A stretch of DNA of 64,000 nt from Streptomyces omiyaensis. Its GTDB lineage: Bacteria; Actinomycetota; Actinomycetes; Streptomycetales; Streptomycetaceae. The stretch lies in assembly GCF_014650895.1 (NCBI RefSeq), contig NZ_BMVV01000030.1:18423-82422 (forward strand), given 5' to 3'. The position numbers and the translations under genes are program-made. Positions within the stretch are counted from its first letter, which is position 1; every line of letters begins with the position of its first letter. This document shows positions 51,961 to 59,692 of the stretch, one piece after another. Under the pieces are notes generated by a model, which was not told the DNA's origin, did no database searches, and saw only the letters and a list, made by a program, of their open reading frames with translations.

Positions 51961-52734
51961 TCACGCGAAGGCCTCGGCCAGGCGGCGCAGGCCCTCGGCG
52001 ATCTCGTCGGGCGCGTGGGTGGTGAAGGAGAGGCGGAGGGAGGCCGGGTCGGGGGTGCCGGCGTAGAACGGGGCGCCGGGGACGTAGGCCACGTCGTGGC
52101 CGATGGCGGTGGCGAGGAGGGCGCCGGCGTCCCGGCCCCCGGGGAGGGTGGCCCAGACGAACATGCCGCCCTCGGGCCGGTTCCAGCGGCTGCCCTCGGG
52201 GAGGGCGGCGGGCAGGCCGGCGATGTTCGGCACGGGCTCGCCCTCGAAGCGGAGTTCGCCGTACGGGTCGTCCTCGGCGATCCAGAAGCCGTGCCGGGCG
52301 GCGGCCTCGGCGACGGCGGCGCGGCGCGCGGCGGGGAGGGTCCGGCCGGTGGGGTTCTGGAAGGTCGGGACGACGTAGAGCAGCGTGGGCCTCTCGCGGG
52401 CGGCGATCTCGTCGAGCGCCTCGGGGAGGATCCCGTCGTCGTCGGTGGGGACGGGGACGGCCCGGGCCCCGGCGAAGCCGAAGGCCTGGAGGGCCGCGAG
52501 GGAGCAGGGGTCCTCGACGAGGACGACGTCGCCGGGTTCGAGGAGCGCCGTGGCGAGGAGGGTGAGGGCCTGCTGGGAGCCGGTGGTGACGAGCAGGATG
52601 ACCTCGGGGCGCGCGGTGAGCGCCGGGATCTCGCGCACGGGAGACGGGGCGACGTTCGCCGGCCGCGCGGCCGGCGGGGGCGCGGGGGCGGCGGGAGGCG
52701 TGGCGGGAGGGGAGACCGCGGCGGCGGGAGGCAT
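51961..52734 (-). pseudogene. MocR/AAT-like aminotransferase with two internal deletions
   Basis: The 257 codons match a class-I PLP aminotransferase that is normally about 390-400 aa. Present are SPVREIPALTARPEV, LLVTTGSQQALTLLATALL, VVPTFQNPTGRTLP, EDDPYGELRFEGEPVPNI and, near the end, RWNRPEGGMFVWATLPGG. Missing are the usual SFAGGLPAPELF segment (junction near residue 45, about 52600) and the block with the cofactor Lys in SFSK(V)MAPGLRLGW (junction near residue 173, about 52215). Both joints keep the frame. Without the Lys it cannot be a normal transaminase, so I call it a pseudogene. It follows the kinase gene by 5 bp and probably was its partner. Confidence 0.65.
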
Positions 52735-52739
52735 GCGAT

Positions 52740-53762
52740 TCAGTGCAGAGAGCACGCTTTTTCTGTCCAGGGCCGTCTCGCGGCGTGAATCCCCTGGAGT
52801 GCGGCGGGAGTCGGCGGGCCGGCGGTGAAGGTGCGGGTGTACGGGATGCGGTGGGCGTCGAGGGCGCGGCGGGTGGCGTCGGCGCGGGCCGCGGCGCCGG
52901 GGACGGCCGGATCGTGCAGCACGCCGGCGACGGAGCCGCTGTGGGAGATCTGGACGCCGACGGCGCCGGTGCGGCGGGCGAGCGCGACGAGCGGCTCGAA
53001 CTCCCTTTGCCCGAGCAGCCGTTGGGCGCGGCGGGCGCTGGCGGTGGCGACCCGGCCGAGGAGCGCCGCGTCGCCCTCGGCGAGGGCGCGGCGGAGCCGG
53101 TCGCGCAGGTCGGCGTAGGCGCGGAGTTCGGCCTCGGTGGGCGTGGGGGCCGGGAGGGCGAGGGTGTCGACGGGGGCGCCGTCGCCGAGGAGGCAGCCGA
53201 CGACGAGGAGCGGCGGCAGGGCGGGGCCGAGGACTTCGAGGACGCGGCCCTCGCGCTGGGCGAAGAGGACGGGGCGGGCGTCGAGCATGAGGGGGTCGCT
53301 GGCCCGTTCGGCGCGGACGGCGAGGCGGGCGGTGGTGCCGGGGTCGAGGCGGAGCCCGTACGCGTCGGCGACGGCGCGGACGGCGGCCAGGACGTCGCTG
53401 GTGGAGCTGCCCATGCCGAGGCCGAGCGGGACGGTGCCGGTGAGGCGCAGGGTGCCGCCGCGGGCGGGGCGGCCGGTGCGGCCGGCGCAGACGGCGACGG
53501 CGAGCCGGGCGGCGCGGGCGGCCTTGCTCCGGTCGCCGGGCAGGACGGTGACGGCGTCCGGCGGGGTGCCGGGGCGGGGGGTGAAGTCGGCGCGGGTGCC
53601 GGGGCCGGCCAGGGGCAGCGTGACGAGCCCGGCGCACGGCCGGCCGCCGGCGTCGAGGAAGACGCCCTGGAGGAGTTCCCCGTGGTGGGAGGGGGCGTGA
53701 CCGGTGCCGGGGACGGGCCCGTCGGCGGGCACGGGCGGGGCGAGGGGAGCGCTGGTGGTCAC
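52740..53762 (-). CDS. GHMP-family kinase (PduX-like)
   Basis: This 340-aa kinase of the GHMP superfamily has the N-terminal GHAPSHHGELLQGVFLDAGG, the ATP loop PLGLGMGSSTSD (112-123) and a C-terminal motif GVQISHSGSVAGVL. PduX-like members phosphorylate L-threonine; others act on related amino or hydroxy acids. It precedes, by 5 bp, an aminotransferase-like gene, the pairing seen in aminopropanol-phosphate-type pathways. I use GTG 53762; no clear ribosome site is present, so the start is uncertain. Substrate not determined. Confidence 0.78.
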   Translation of the reverse strand: MTTSAPLAPPVPADGPVPGTGHAPSHHGELLQGVFLDAGGRPCAGLVTLPLAGPGTRADFTPRPGTPPDAVTVLPGDRSKAARAARLAVAVCAGRTGRPARGGTLRLTGTVPLGLGMGSSTSDVLAAVRAVADAYGLRLDPGTTARLAVRAERASDPLMLDARPVLFAQREGRVLEVLGPALPPLLVVGCLLGDGAPVDTLALPAPTPTEAELRAYADLRDRLRRALAEGDAALLGRVATASARRAQRLLGQREFEPLVALARRTGAVGVQISHSGSVAGVLHDPAVPGAAARADATRRALDAHRIPYTRTFTAGPPTPAALQGIHAARRPWTEKACSLH

Positions 53763-54067
53763 GGGGAGAGTCTGACCGCTGGTGCCGGGCGGTGGTGCGG
53801 CCGGGGGGTGCGGCTCCGGGGCCGGCGGACCTGCTGCGGCTTCGGGGAGCGGCGCGGCCGGAGCCGCTCCGGGAGCCCGTGCACACCCGGTACCGCTCCA
53901 GGAGCCCGTGCACACCCGGTACCGCTCCGGGAGCCCGTGCGTCCGGTGCTGCTCCGGGGGTCGGTGTCCGCGCGGGGCGGTACCGCCCCGGGGCGGCGGC
54001 CCCGCGCCCGGCGGCGTGCCTCCGCGGTGACCGGCCGGGCCGGGCGGCCGGGTCCGGTGGGGCGGTG
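53763..54067. other. Gene-free interval carrying tandem repeats
   Basis: These 305 bp contain no credible gene. They hold the 29-bp repeats and otherwise low-complexity G/C-rich DNA. Long frames stay open through it only because of composition. Confidence 0.6.
53864..53946. repeat. 29-bp tandem repeat, 2.7 copies
   Basis: Two near-identical copies (53864-53892, 53893-53921; one G/A difference) start CCGCTCC and end CACACCCGGTA; a third is truncated at about 53940. Each copy contains a GCTCC..GGAGC inverted repeat. It lies between the GHMP kinase and the adenylation-like gene. Confidence 0.85.
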
Positions 54068-55351
54068 TCAGGCGGGCAGGGAGGCCACCGGTTCCGCAGG
54101 TTCCGCCAGTTCCAGGGTGCCGTCGGGGAGGCGGCGGGCGGCGACGCCGGAGCGGAGGAGGGGGGTGTCGTGGTCCGCCGGGGCCGGGTGGCCGGGGCCG
54201 TGGACGGTGCTGAAGGGGAGCGCGGGCCCGGTGGCGCACAGTTCCCCGGGGCGGCCGGTGGCGAGCGGCACGCCCCGGTCGTCCACCACCCGGACCTGGA
54301 CCTCGGAGACCGGTGAGCCGAGGGTGTGCGGGGCGGTCCCGGGGGCGGTGAGCTCGCGGGAGGTCCAGGGGAGGACGCCGTCGGTGGGGGCGAAGTCGGC
54401 GCGGAGCCGGGCGTGCGGCAGGACGTCGAAGTGGCGCCGGACCAGGTCGGCGGGGACGGGACCGCCGACGAGCTGGACGAGCCGGGGCCGTACCGGGAGC
54501 GCGTCGAGGAGGGTGGCGTACTCCTCGGGCGTGAGGACGGCGGCGCACGGCGTGCCGTCGCCGCCGGCCGGGGTGCCGGAGGGCGGCACGGCCCGCAGCG
54601 AGGCGCCGGCGGCGAACGCCCACCACATCGCGGAGAGCGCGGCCGGCCCTGACGGGGGGCCCGTCACGTGGACCCGGCGGGGGGCCGGGCCGGAGGTGCG
54701 GATCCGCTCCGCGACGGCGAGGCGCCAGGCGCGGTGGTCGACGAGGTGCCCGGCGGGGGCGCCGGGCCCGCCGTGCGCGCGCAGCAGGTAGGCCGCCTCG
54801 GCGGGGTGCGAGAGGGGGAGCGAGGGCTCCAGGCGGTGGGCGGTGATCCGGCGCCAGGTCTCCGGGTCGTCCAGGGCGAGGGCGGTGTGCGCCCGCCCCC
54901 ACGCCGCCCGGGTGGAGCTGCTGCACAGGACGGTGGTGGCGCCGCTGAGGGTCCCGACGGCGCGCAGCTCGCGCGGGCCGAGGCCGTGGGCGGCGGGCAC
55001 GCAGACGCCGCCGGCCTTCAGGACGGCGAGCTGGGCCACCAGGGCCTGCCGGTGGTCGTCGCAGTGGACGATCACCGGGTCGCCGAGCTGGACGCCCCGG
55101 TGCATCAGCATCGACGCGAGGCGCGCGGCCCACTGGTCGGCCCGGGCGTAGGTGAGCGCGCCGCCGGCGTCCTGGACGGCGACGGCGTCCGGCCGGCGCA
55201 GGGCCGCGCGGGCGAACCCGCCGTCGAGGGTGGCGGGTGACGGGGGCGGCGGGGCCGGTGCGGCGGGGCGCGGGAGGCCGGGGCCGGGCGGGGGCTGCGG
55301 GTGACGGGCGGCGGGCCTCCGGCGGGGTGCCAGGGCGGGGTCGGGGGTCAC
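54068..55351 (-). CDS. Degenerate, truncated adenylation-domain-like protein
   Basis: This 427-aa protein resembles the large N-terminal subdomain of an NRPS adenylation domain (TYARADQWAARLASMLMHRG, AVLKAGGVCVPAAHGLGPRE). Its catalytic motifs have decayed: the ATP loop is LLRAHGGPGAPAGHLVDH instead of YTSGSTGxPKG, the A5 motif is ADFAPTDG instead of NxYGPTE, and the A7 TGD is replaced by SGVAA. It stops just after A7, so the C-terminal subdomain with the A10 Lys is absent. The start GTG has GGAGG 8 bp upstream and the frame is intact, so it may be expressed. It is probably inactive; it could be a scaffold or a decaying remnant. Confidence 0.7.
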   Translation of the reverse strand: MTPDPALAPRRRPAARHPQPPPGPGLPRPAAPAPPPPSPATLDGGFARAALRRPDAVAVQDAGGALTYARADQWAARLASMLMHRGVQLGDPVIVHCDDHRQALVAQLAVLKAGGVCVPAAHGLGPRELRAVGTLSGATTVLCSSSTRAAWGRAHTALALDDPETWRRITAHRLEPSLPLSHPAEAAYLLRAHGGPGAPAGHLVDHRAWRLAVAERIRTSGPAPRRVHVTGPPSGPAALSAMWWAFAAGASLRAVPPSGTPAGGDGTPCAAVLTPEEYATLLDALPVRPRLVQLVGGPVPADLVRRHFDVLPHARLRADFAPTDGVLPWTSRELTAPGTAPHTLGSPVSEVQVRVVDDRGVPLATGRPGELCATGPALPFSTVHGPGHPAPADHDTPLLRSGVAARRLPDGTLELAEPAEPVASLPA

Positions 55352-55390
55352 GGTGGTTCCTCCAGCTCGGGATCGGGTGCCGTGCCGGGG

Positions 55391-55825
55391 TCAGGCGGTG
55401 GCCACCGCTCCCCACTCCCCCGGCGGGACGTCCCGCAGATGGCGGGTGAACTCCCACAGGTGGCCTTCGAGGTCGCGGACCAGGTACTGGCGCAGTCCCC
55501 ACGGCTTGTCGGTCGGGGGCTGGACGATCTCGGCGCCGGCGGCCTCGGCGTGCGCGCGGTGCGCGTCGACGTCGGGCACCCAGACGATGACCTGCTTGCA
55601 GGTGTGGTCGGCGGAGCAGGCGGCGGTGTGGCGCTCGCCGGTGCGGCGGACCATGACGACGCCGCCGCCGGTGTCGAGGTCGGCGTGGTGGATGCCGCCC
55701 GCCGCGGGCTGCCGCAGGAGCAGGCGGAAGCCGAAGGCGCGGACGAGCCAGTCGACGGCGCGGTCGGGGTCGGCGTAGGCGAGTTCGACGACCACCTGGG
55801 GGAAGCCGCGGGCCGGGTCGTACAC
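55391..55825 (-). CDS. VOC-family protein, candidate drug-binding self-resistance protein
   Basis: This 144-aa protein is a glyoxalase/bleomycin-resistance-fold protein of the PhnB-like type (VVVELAYADPDRAVDWLVRAFGF, QYLVRDLEGHLWEFTRH; the last Glu is the usual metal-ligand position). The GTG at 55825 has AAGGAG 5 bp upstream. It lies 89 bp behind the A-PCP gene on the same strand. In the thiocoraline cluster a VOC-fold protein, TioX, binds the bisintercalator, so a sequestering role is plausible. An ordinary metal-dependent enzyme cannot be excluded. Confidence 0.75.
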   Translation of the reverse strand: MYDPARGFPQVVVELAYADPDRAVDWLVRAFGFRLLLRQPAAGGIHHADLDTGGGVVMVRRTGERHTAACSADHTCKQVIVWVPDVDAHRAHAEAAGAEIVQPPTDKPWGLRQYLVRDLEGHLWEFTRHLRDVPPGEWGAVATA

Positions 55826-55914
55826 GGTCGCTCCTTCGACGGAGGAGGGAAACGGGGTGGTGGGGGGCGGGGGGGGAGACAGGGTGAGGGGCGGCGAAGG
55901 GAGGGGGCGGTGGG

Positions 55915-57711
55915 TCAGCCGGAGGCGCGGCCGGGGCGCACCGCGGCGGCGAGGTCGGCGAGGGTGGCGGACTCGAAGACCGCCCGCATCGGGACGGCGG
56001 CGCCCAGCGCGTCGCGGAGCCGGCCGGCGAGCCGGGTCGCCAGGACCGAATGGCCGCCGAGCTTGAAGAAGTTGTCGTCCGGGCGGACGTCCGGCACGCC
56101 GAGGATCTCGCCGACCAGCCGGCACACGGTCCGCTCGACGGGGTCGGTGACGGGTCCGGCGGCCGGTTCCCCGGCGGGGCCGTCCTCCGCCCGCCGCTCC
56201 CCCGCCGCGCGCTCGGCCTCCTCGGCGAGCCGGCGCAGCGCGGCCCGGTCGATCTTGCCGTTGGCGGTGACCGGGAGGCTCGGGAGGAGGTGGACCGAGG
56301 AGGGGACCATGTGGTCGGGCAGGGCCTCCGCCGCGTGGGCGCGCAGCGCGGGCCCGGTGACGCCGGCGCCGTCGACGGTGCTGACCCAGGCGGCGAGGCG
56401 GGCACCCGCGAGGTCGCCGACGACGGTCACCGCGGCCACGTCCACCGCCGGGTGGGCGGCCAGCCGGGCCTCGACCTCGCCGAGCTCGACGCGGAAGCCG
56501 CGGATCTTCACCTGGTCGTCGCCCCGGCTGGAGAAGACCAGCTGTCCGTCGGCGCGGCGGTGGCCCCGGTCGCCGGAGCGGTACATGCGGCTGCCGGGCG
56601 GGCCGGCGGGGTCGGGCAGGAAGCGGCCGGCGGTGAGGCCGGGGCGGTCGAGGTAGCCGCGGGCGACGCCGTTCCCGGCGAGGTACAGCTCGCCGTCGAC
56701 GCCGTCGGGGACCGGGCGGAGGCGTTCGTCGAGGACGAGGACGCGGTTGCCGGACCACGGCGTGCCGATGGTGATCGCCTCGCCGGGGGCGACGGGGCCG
56801 GCGATGGTGGAGCCGACGGTGGTCTCGGTCGGTCCGTAGCCGTTGAAGAAGCGGCGTCCGGGGGCCCACCGGGCGACGAGGGCGCCGGTGCAGGCGTCCC
56901 CCGTGGACATGACCGTGCCGCCGGGGAGCACGCCCTCGGGGTCGGTGACGCTGAGCGCGACCGGCGGGAGGGTGGCGTGGGTGACGGCGTGGCGGCGCAG
57001 GGTGGCGTGGAGCGGCGGGCCGGGCAGCAGCTCCTCGGCCGGGGCCATGACGAGGGCGGCCCCGGAGAGGAGGGCCGCCGACCAGTCCCAGAAGGCGGCG
57101 TCGAAGCTGATGGAGGCCCATTGCAGGACGCGGTCGCCGGGTCCCGGGGCGAGGGTCGCCGCCTGGGCGGCCACCAGGTCGGCGGCGCCCGCGTGGGTGA
57201 CGGCGACGCCCTTGGGCGTGCCCGTCGAGCCCGAGGTGTAGATGACGTACATCAGGTGCCGCGGGGTGAGGGGGGCGTTGCGGCACCGGTCGGTCAGGTC
57301 GTGGGCGGGCCGCGCGGCCGTCTCCCGTGCGGTGCCGGGGTCGTCGACGACGAGTTCGGGCACCGGGGCGCCGAGGTCGGGGCGGAGGGCCGCCGGGCGG
57401 ACCAGCAGGACGGGCCGGGCGTCGGCGACCATGTGGGCGAGGCGCCGGGCGGGGTACTGCGGGTCGAGCGGGAGGTAGGCGCCGCCGGCCTTGAGGACGG
57501 CGAGGAGCACGACCGTCAGCTCGTCGCCCTTGGGCAGCGCGACCGCCACGGGGGTGTCCGGGCCGACGCCGCGGGCGACCAGGGTCCGCGCGAGGCGGTT
57601 GGCGCGGGCGTTGAGCTCGGCGTAGGTCACCACGCGGTCGCCGTGGAGCACCGCGGGGCTGTCCCCCGCGCGGGCCACGACGGACTCGAACAACTCCGGA
57701 ACGGTCGGCAC
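55915..57711 (-). CDS. Stand-alone A-PCP didomain, tryptophan-type loading (TioK-like)
   Basis: This 598-aa NRPS-type protein has an adenylation domain (A3 YTSGSTGTPKGVAVTH, A5 NGYGPTETT, A7 YRSGDRGHRR, A10 VTANGKIDR) and a carrier domain with Ser555 in DNFFKLGGHSVLATR for phosphopantetheine. Manual alignment to GrsA gives pocket residues D-A-W-T-M-T-G-V-G-K, an aromatic-type code. Single A-PCP proteins coupled to a P450 tether an amino acid for beta-hydroxylation. With the P450 and tryptophan dioxygenase nearby, tryptophan is the likely substrate. Start GTG 57711, GGAG 7 bp upstream. No MbtH gene is seen in the window. Confidence 0.88.
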   Translation of the reverse strand: MPTVPELFESVVARAGDSPAVLHGDRVVTYAELNARANRLARTLVARGVGPDTPVAVALPKGDELTVVLLAVLKAGGAYLPLDPQYPARRLAHMVADARPVLLVRPAALRPDLGAPVPELVVDDPGTARETAARPAHDLTDRCRNAPLTPRHLMYVIYTSGSTGTPKGVAVTHAGAADLVAAQAATLAPGPGDRVLQWASISFDAAFWDWSAALLSGAALVMAPAEELLPGPPLHATLRRHAVTHATLPPVALSVTDPEGVLPGGTVMSTGDACTGALVARWAPGRRFFNGYGPTETTVGSTIAGPVAPGEAITIGTPWSGNRVLVLDERLRPVPDGVDGELYLAGNGVARGYLDRPGLTAGRFLPDPAGPPGSRMYRSGDRGHRRADGQLVFSSRGDDQVKIRGFRVELGEVEARLAAHPAVDVAAVTVVGDLAGARLAAWVSTVDGAGVTGPALRAHAAEALPDHMVPSSVHLLPSLPVTANGKIDRAALRRLAEEAERAAGERRAEDGPAGEPAAGPVTDPVERTVCRLVGEILGVPDVRPDDNFFKLGGHSVLATRLAGRLRDALGAAVPMRAVFESATLADLAAAVRPGRASG

Positions 57712-58069
57712 GTGCGGACTCCGTCCTCTCGGTACTGCGGTACGAGGGCGCTGGGCCGGCCACCGAAGCTAGCCGCTCGGCCCGCGCCGGCGGGGTGGCG
57801 CGAAAGGAGTGCGACAGGGGGTGCGGAGGGGAGGCGGCGGAAGGGGGGCCGGGAGGCTTCGGAGGGGAGGCGGCGGAAGAGGGGCCGGGAGGCTTCGGAG
57901 GGGAGGCGGCGGAAGAGGGGCCGGGAGGCTTCGGAGGGGTGCCCGGGAGGCTTCGCTCCTGTCGTGTCCCTGTCGCCGTTCCCTCGTGCCCGGGGGGCCT
58001 CGGCCACGCTGGGGCGACCGCGCGGGAGCGCCGTGCGGTCCGGCCCGTCGGCCCCGTTGGAGGGAAGCG
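57712..58069. promoter_or_regulatory. Divergent promoter region of A-PCP and ligase genes
   Basis: No convincing gene lies in these 358 bp, which separate the two divergent biosynthetic genes and contain the 36-bp repeats. An open minus-strand frame of 126 codons crosses the repeats but lacks any feature beyond them. Confidence 0.5.
57825..57954. repeat. 36-bp tandem repeat, 3.6 copies
   Basis: Copies at 57825-57860, 57861-57896 and 57897-57932 are almost identical (GGAGGGGAGGCGGCGGAA and so on, ending GGAGGCTTC), with a shortened fourth copy to 57954. The unit is purine-rich on the plus strand. It lies 115 bp upstream of the ligase start. Confidence 0.92.
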
Positions 58070-59656
58070 ATGCTCGAAGGTTGTGTGCCCTGGCCCGAGG
58101 AACTGGCAGCGCTCTACCGTCGCGAGGGGTACTGGGAGGGGCGGCCGCTGGGCGAGCTCCTCGACGAGGCGTGCGCGCGGTACGCCGGGAGGACCGCGCT
58201 CGTGTGCGGGGAGCGGCGGACGACCTACGCCGAGCTGGCCGAGGAGGCGGCGGCGCTGGCGGGCGGCCTGCTGGACCGGGGCATCGGGCCGCTGGACCGG
58301 GTCGTCGTCCAGCTGCCGAACGAGCCGGAGTTCGTCACGGTGGTCTTCGCGCTGCTGCGGATCGGGGCGATCCCGGTGATGGCGCTGCCGGGGCACCGCC
58401 GGGTCGAACTCACCCATCTGTGCGGGCACTCGGGGGCGGTCGCGCTGGTCGTCGCCGACGAGGTGAAGGGCTTCGACCACCGGGTCCTGGCCCGCGAGGT
58501 GCTGTCCGGGGTGCCGTCGCTGAAGCACGTCTTCGTGGCGGGCGAGGCGGAGGAGTTCACGGCGCTGGCGGAGCTGCGCGCGCCGGGGCGGACGATGCCG
58601 GCGGTCGATCCGTCGGAGCCCGCGCTCTTCCTGCTGTCGGGCGGGACGACGGGGCTGCCCAAGCTCATCCCGCGGACCCACGACGACTACGCGTACAACA
58701 TGCGGGCGACCGCCGAGGCGCTGCGCTTCGACGGCGACGGCGTCTACCTGGCGGTCAATCCGGTCGGCCACAACTCGGCGCTCGGCTGCCCCGGCGTGCT
58801 GGGCGCGCTGCTGGTCGGCGGCACCGCGGTGCTCACCTCCAGCGTCCGCCCCGACGAGGTGTTCGCGCTGATCGAGCGGGAGGGGGTGACGCTGACGACG
58901 CTGGTGCCGCCGGTGGTGCGGCTGTGGATCGACGCGGCCCGCAGGTCGGGGGCGCGCTTCCCCGGTCTGCTGCTGCAGGTGGGGAGTTCGAAGTTCGACA
59001 GCGGGCGGGCCGCGGACGTGGGTCCGGGGATGGGCGCGGCGCTGTCGCAGTGGTTCGGCGTCGGCGAGGGGCTGCTGACGTACACGCGCCTGGACGACCC
59101 GGAGGAGGTCGCCGTCCACACCGAGGGGCGGCCGCTGGCCGCGCACGACGAGGTCCTCGTCCTGGACGCGGAGGGGCGGCCGGTGCCGGACGGCGAGGAG
59201 GGCGAGCTGGCGGTGCGGGGCCCGTACACGATCCGCGGCTACTACCGGGCCGAGGAGCAGAACCGGAACGCCTTCACCCCCGGCGGGCACTTCCGCACCG
59301 GGGACCTGGTGCGGCGGCGGCCGGACGGCAACCTCGTGGTGGTGGGACGGATCAAGGACATCGTCAACCGGGCCGGGGAGAAGGTGCCCGCCGAGGAGGT
59401 GGAGGAGCACCTGCTCACCCACGCCGCGGTCCGGGACGCGGCGGTGGTCGGGGTGGAGGATCCGGTGCTGGGCGAGCGGTGCGTCGCCTTCGTGGTCTTC
59501 CGGGACGAGCCGGTGGGCGGGCCGGCGGTGAAGGCGTACCTGCGGGAGCGGGGGCTCGCCACGTACAAGATCCCGGACCGGGTGGTGGCGGTCGGGGAGT
59601 TCCCCCGGACCCCCGTCGGCAAGGTCGACAAGGTGGCGCTGCGCGCCTCGGTGTGA
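58070..59656 (+). CDS. Aryl acid-AMP ligase (EntE/TioJ-like)
   Basis: This 528-aa enzyme adenylates an aromatic acid and loads it on a carrier protein. It follows the DhbE/EntE pattern: LSGGTTGLPKLIPRTHDDY, HNSALGCPGVLGALLVGG, FGVGEGLLTYTRLDDPEE, RGPYTIRGYYRAEEQN and RTPVGKVDKVAL with the catalytic Lys. At the position of the DHB-contacting Ser of DhbE it has Cys (GCPG), as in salicylate-type ligases, which shows a different aryl acid. In this context 3-hydroxyquinaldic or a related acid is likely. ATG 58070, GGAGGG 5 bp upstream. It ends towards the P450 gene with a shared hairpin. Confidence 0.9.
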   Translation: MLEGCVPWPEELAALYRREGYWEGRPLGELLDEACARYAGRTALVCGERRTTYAELAEEAAALAGGLLDRGIGPLDRVVVQLPNEPEFVTVVFALLRIGAIPVMALPGHRRVELTHLCGHSGAVALVVADEVKGFDHRVLAREVLSGVPSLKHVFVAGEAEEFTALAELRAPGRTMPAVDPSEPALFLLSGGTTGLPKLIPRTHDDYAYNMRATAEALRFDGDGVYLAVNPVGHNSALGCPGVLGALLVGGTAVLTSSVRPDEVFALIEREGVTLTTLVPPVVRLWIDAARRSGARFPGLLLQVGSSKFDSGRAADVGPGMGAALSQWFGVGEGLLTYTRLDDPEEVAVHTEGRPLAAHDEVLVLDAEGRPVPDGEEGELAVRGPYTIRGYYRAEEQNRNAFTPGGHFRTGDLVRRRPDGNLVVVGRIKDIVNRAGEKVPAEEVEEHLLTHAAVRDAAVVGVEDPVLGERCVAFVVFRDEPVGGPAVKAYLRERGLATYKIPDRVVAVGEFPRTPVGKVDKVALRASV

Positions 59657-59687
59657 CCGGCGGGACGGGTCCGGCGCGTCCCGCCGG
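59657..59687. terminator. Bidirectional terminator hairpin
   Basis: CCGGCGGGAC (59657-59666) pairs with GTCCCGCCGG (59678-59687) in the 36-bp gap between the converging ligase and P450 genes. Confidence 0.8.
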
Positions 59688-59692
59688 GCCCG

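Noticed and set aside
53864..53946. 29-bp repeats as a CRISPR array
   Set aside because: There are no spacers between units and only 2.7 copies; no cas genes nearby.
57825..57954. 36-bp repeats as a CRISPR array
   Set aside because: The copies are directly adjacent without unique spacers and there are no cas genes.
57627..58007. Minus-strand 126-codon open frame over the 36-bp repeats
   Set aside because: No ribosome site, and its sequence is only the repeat translated plus antisense of the A-PCP start.
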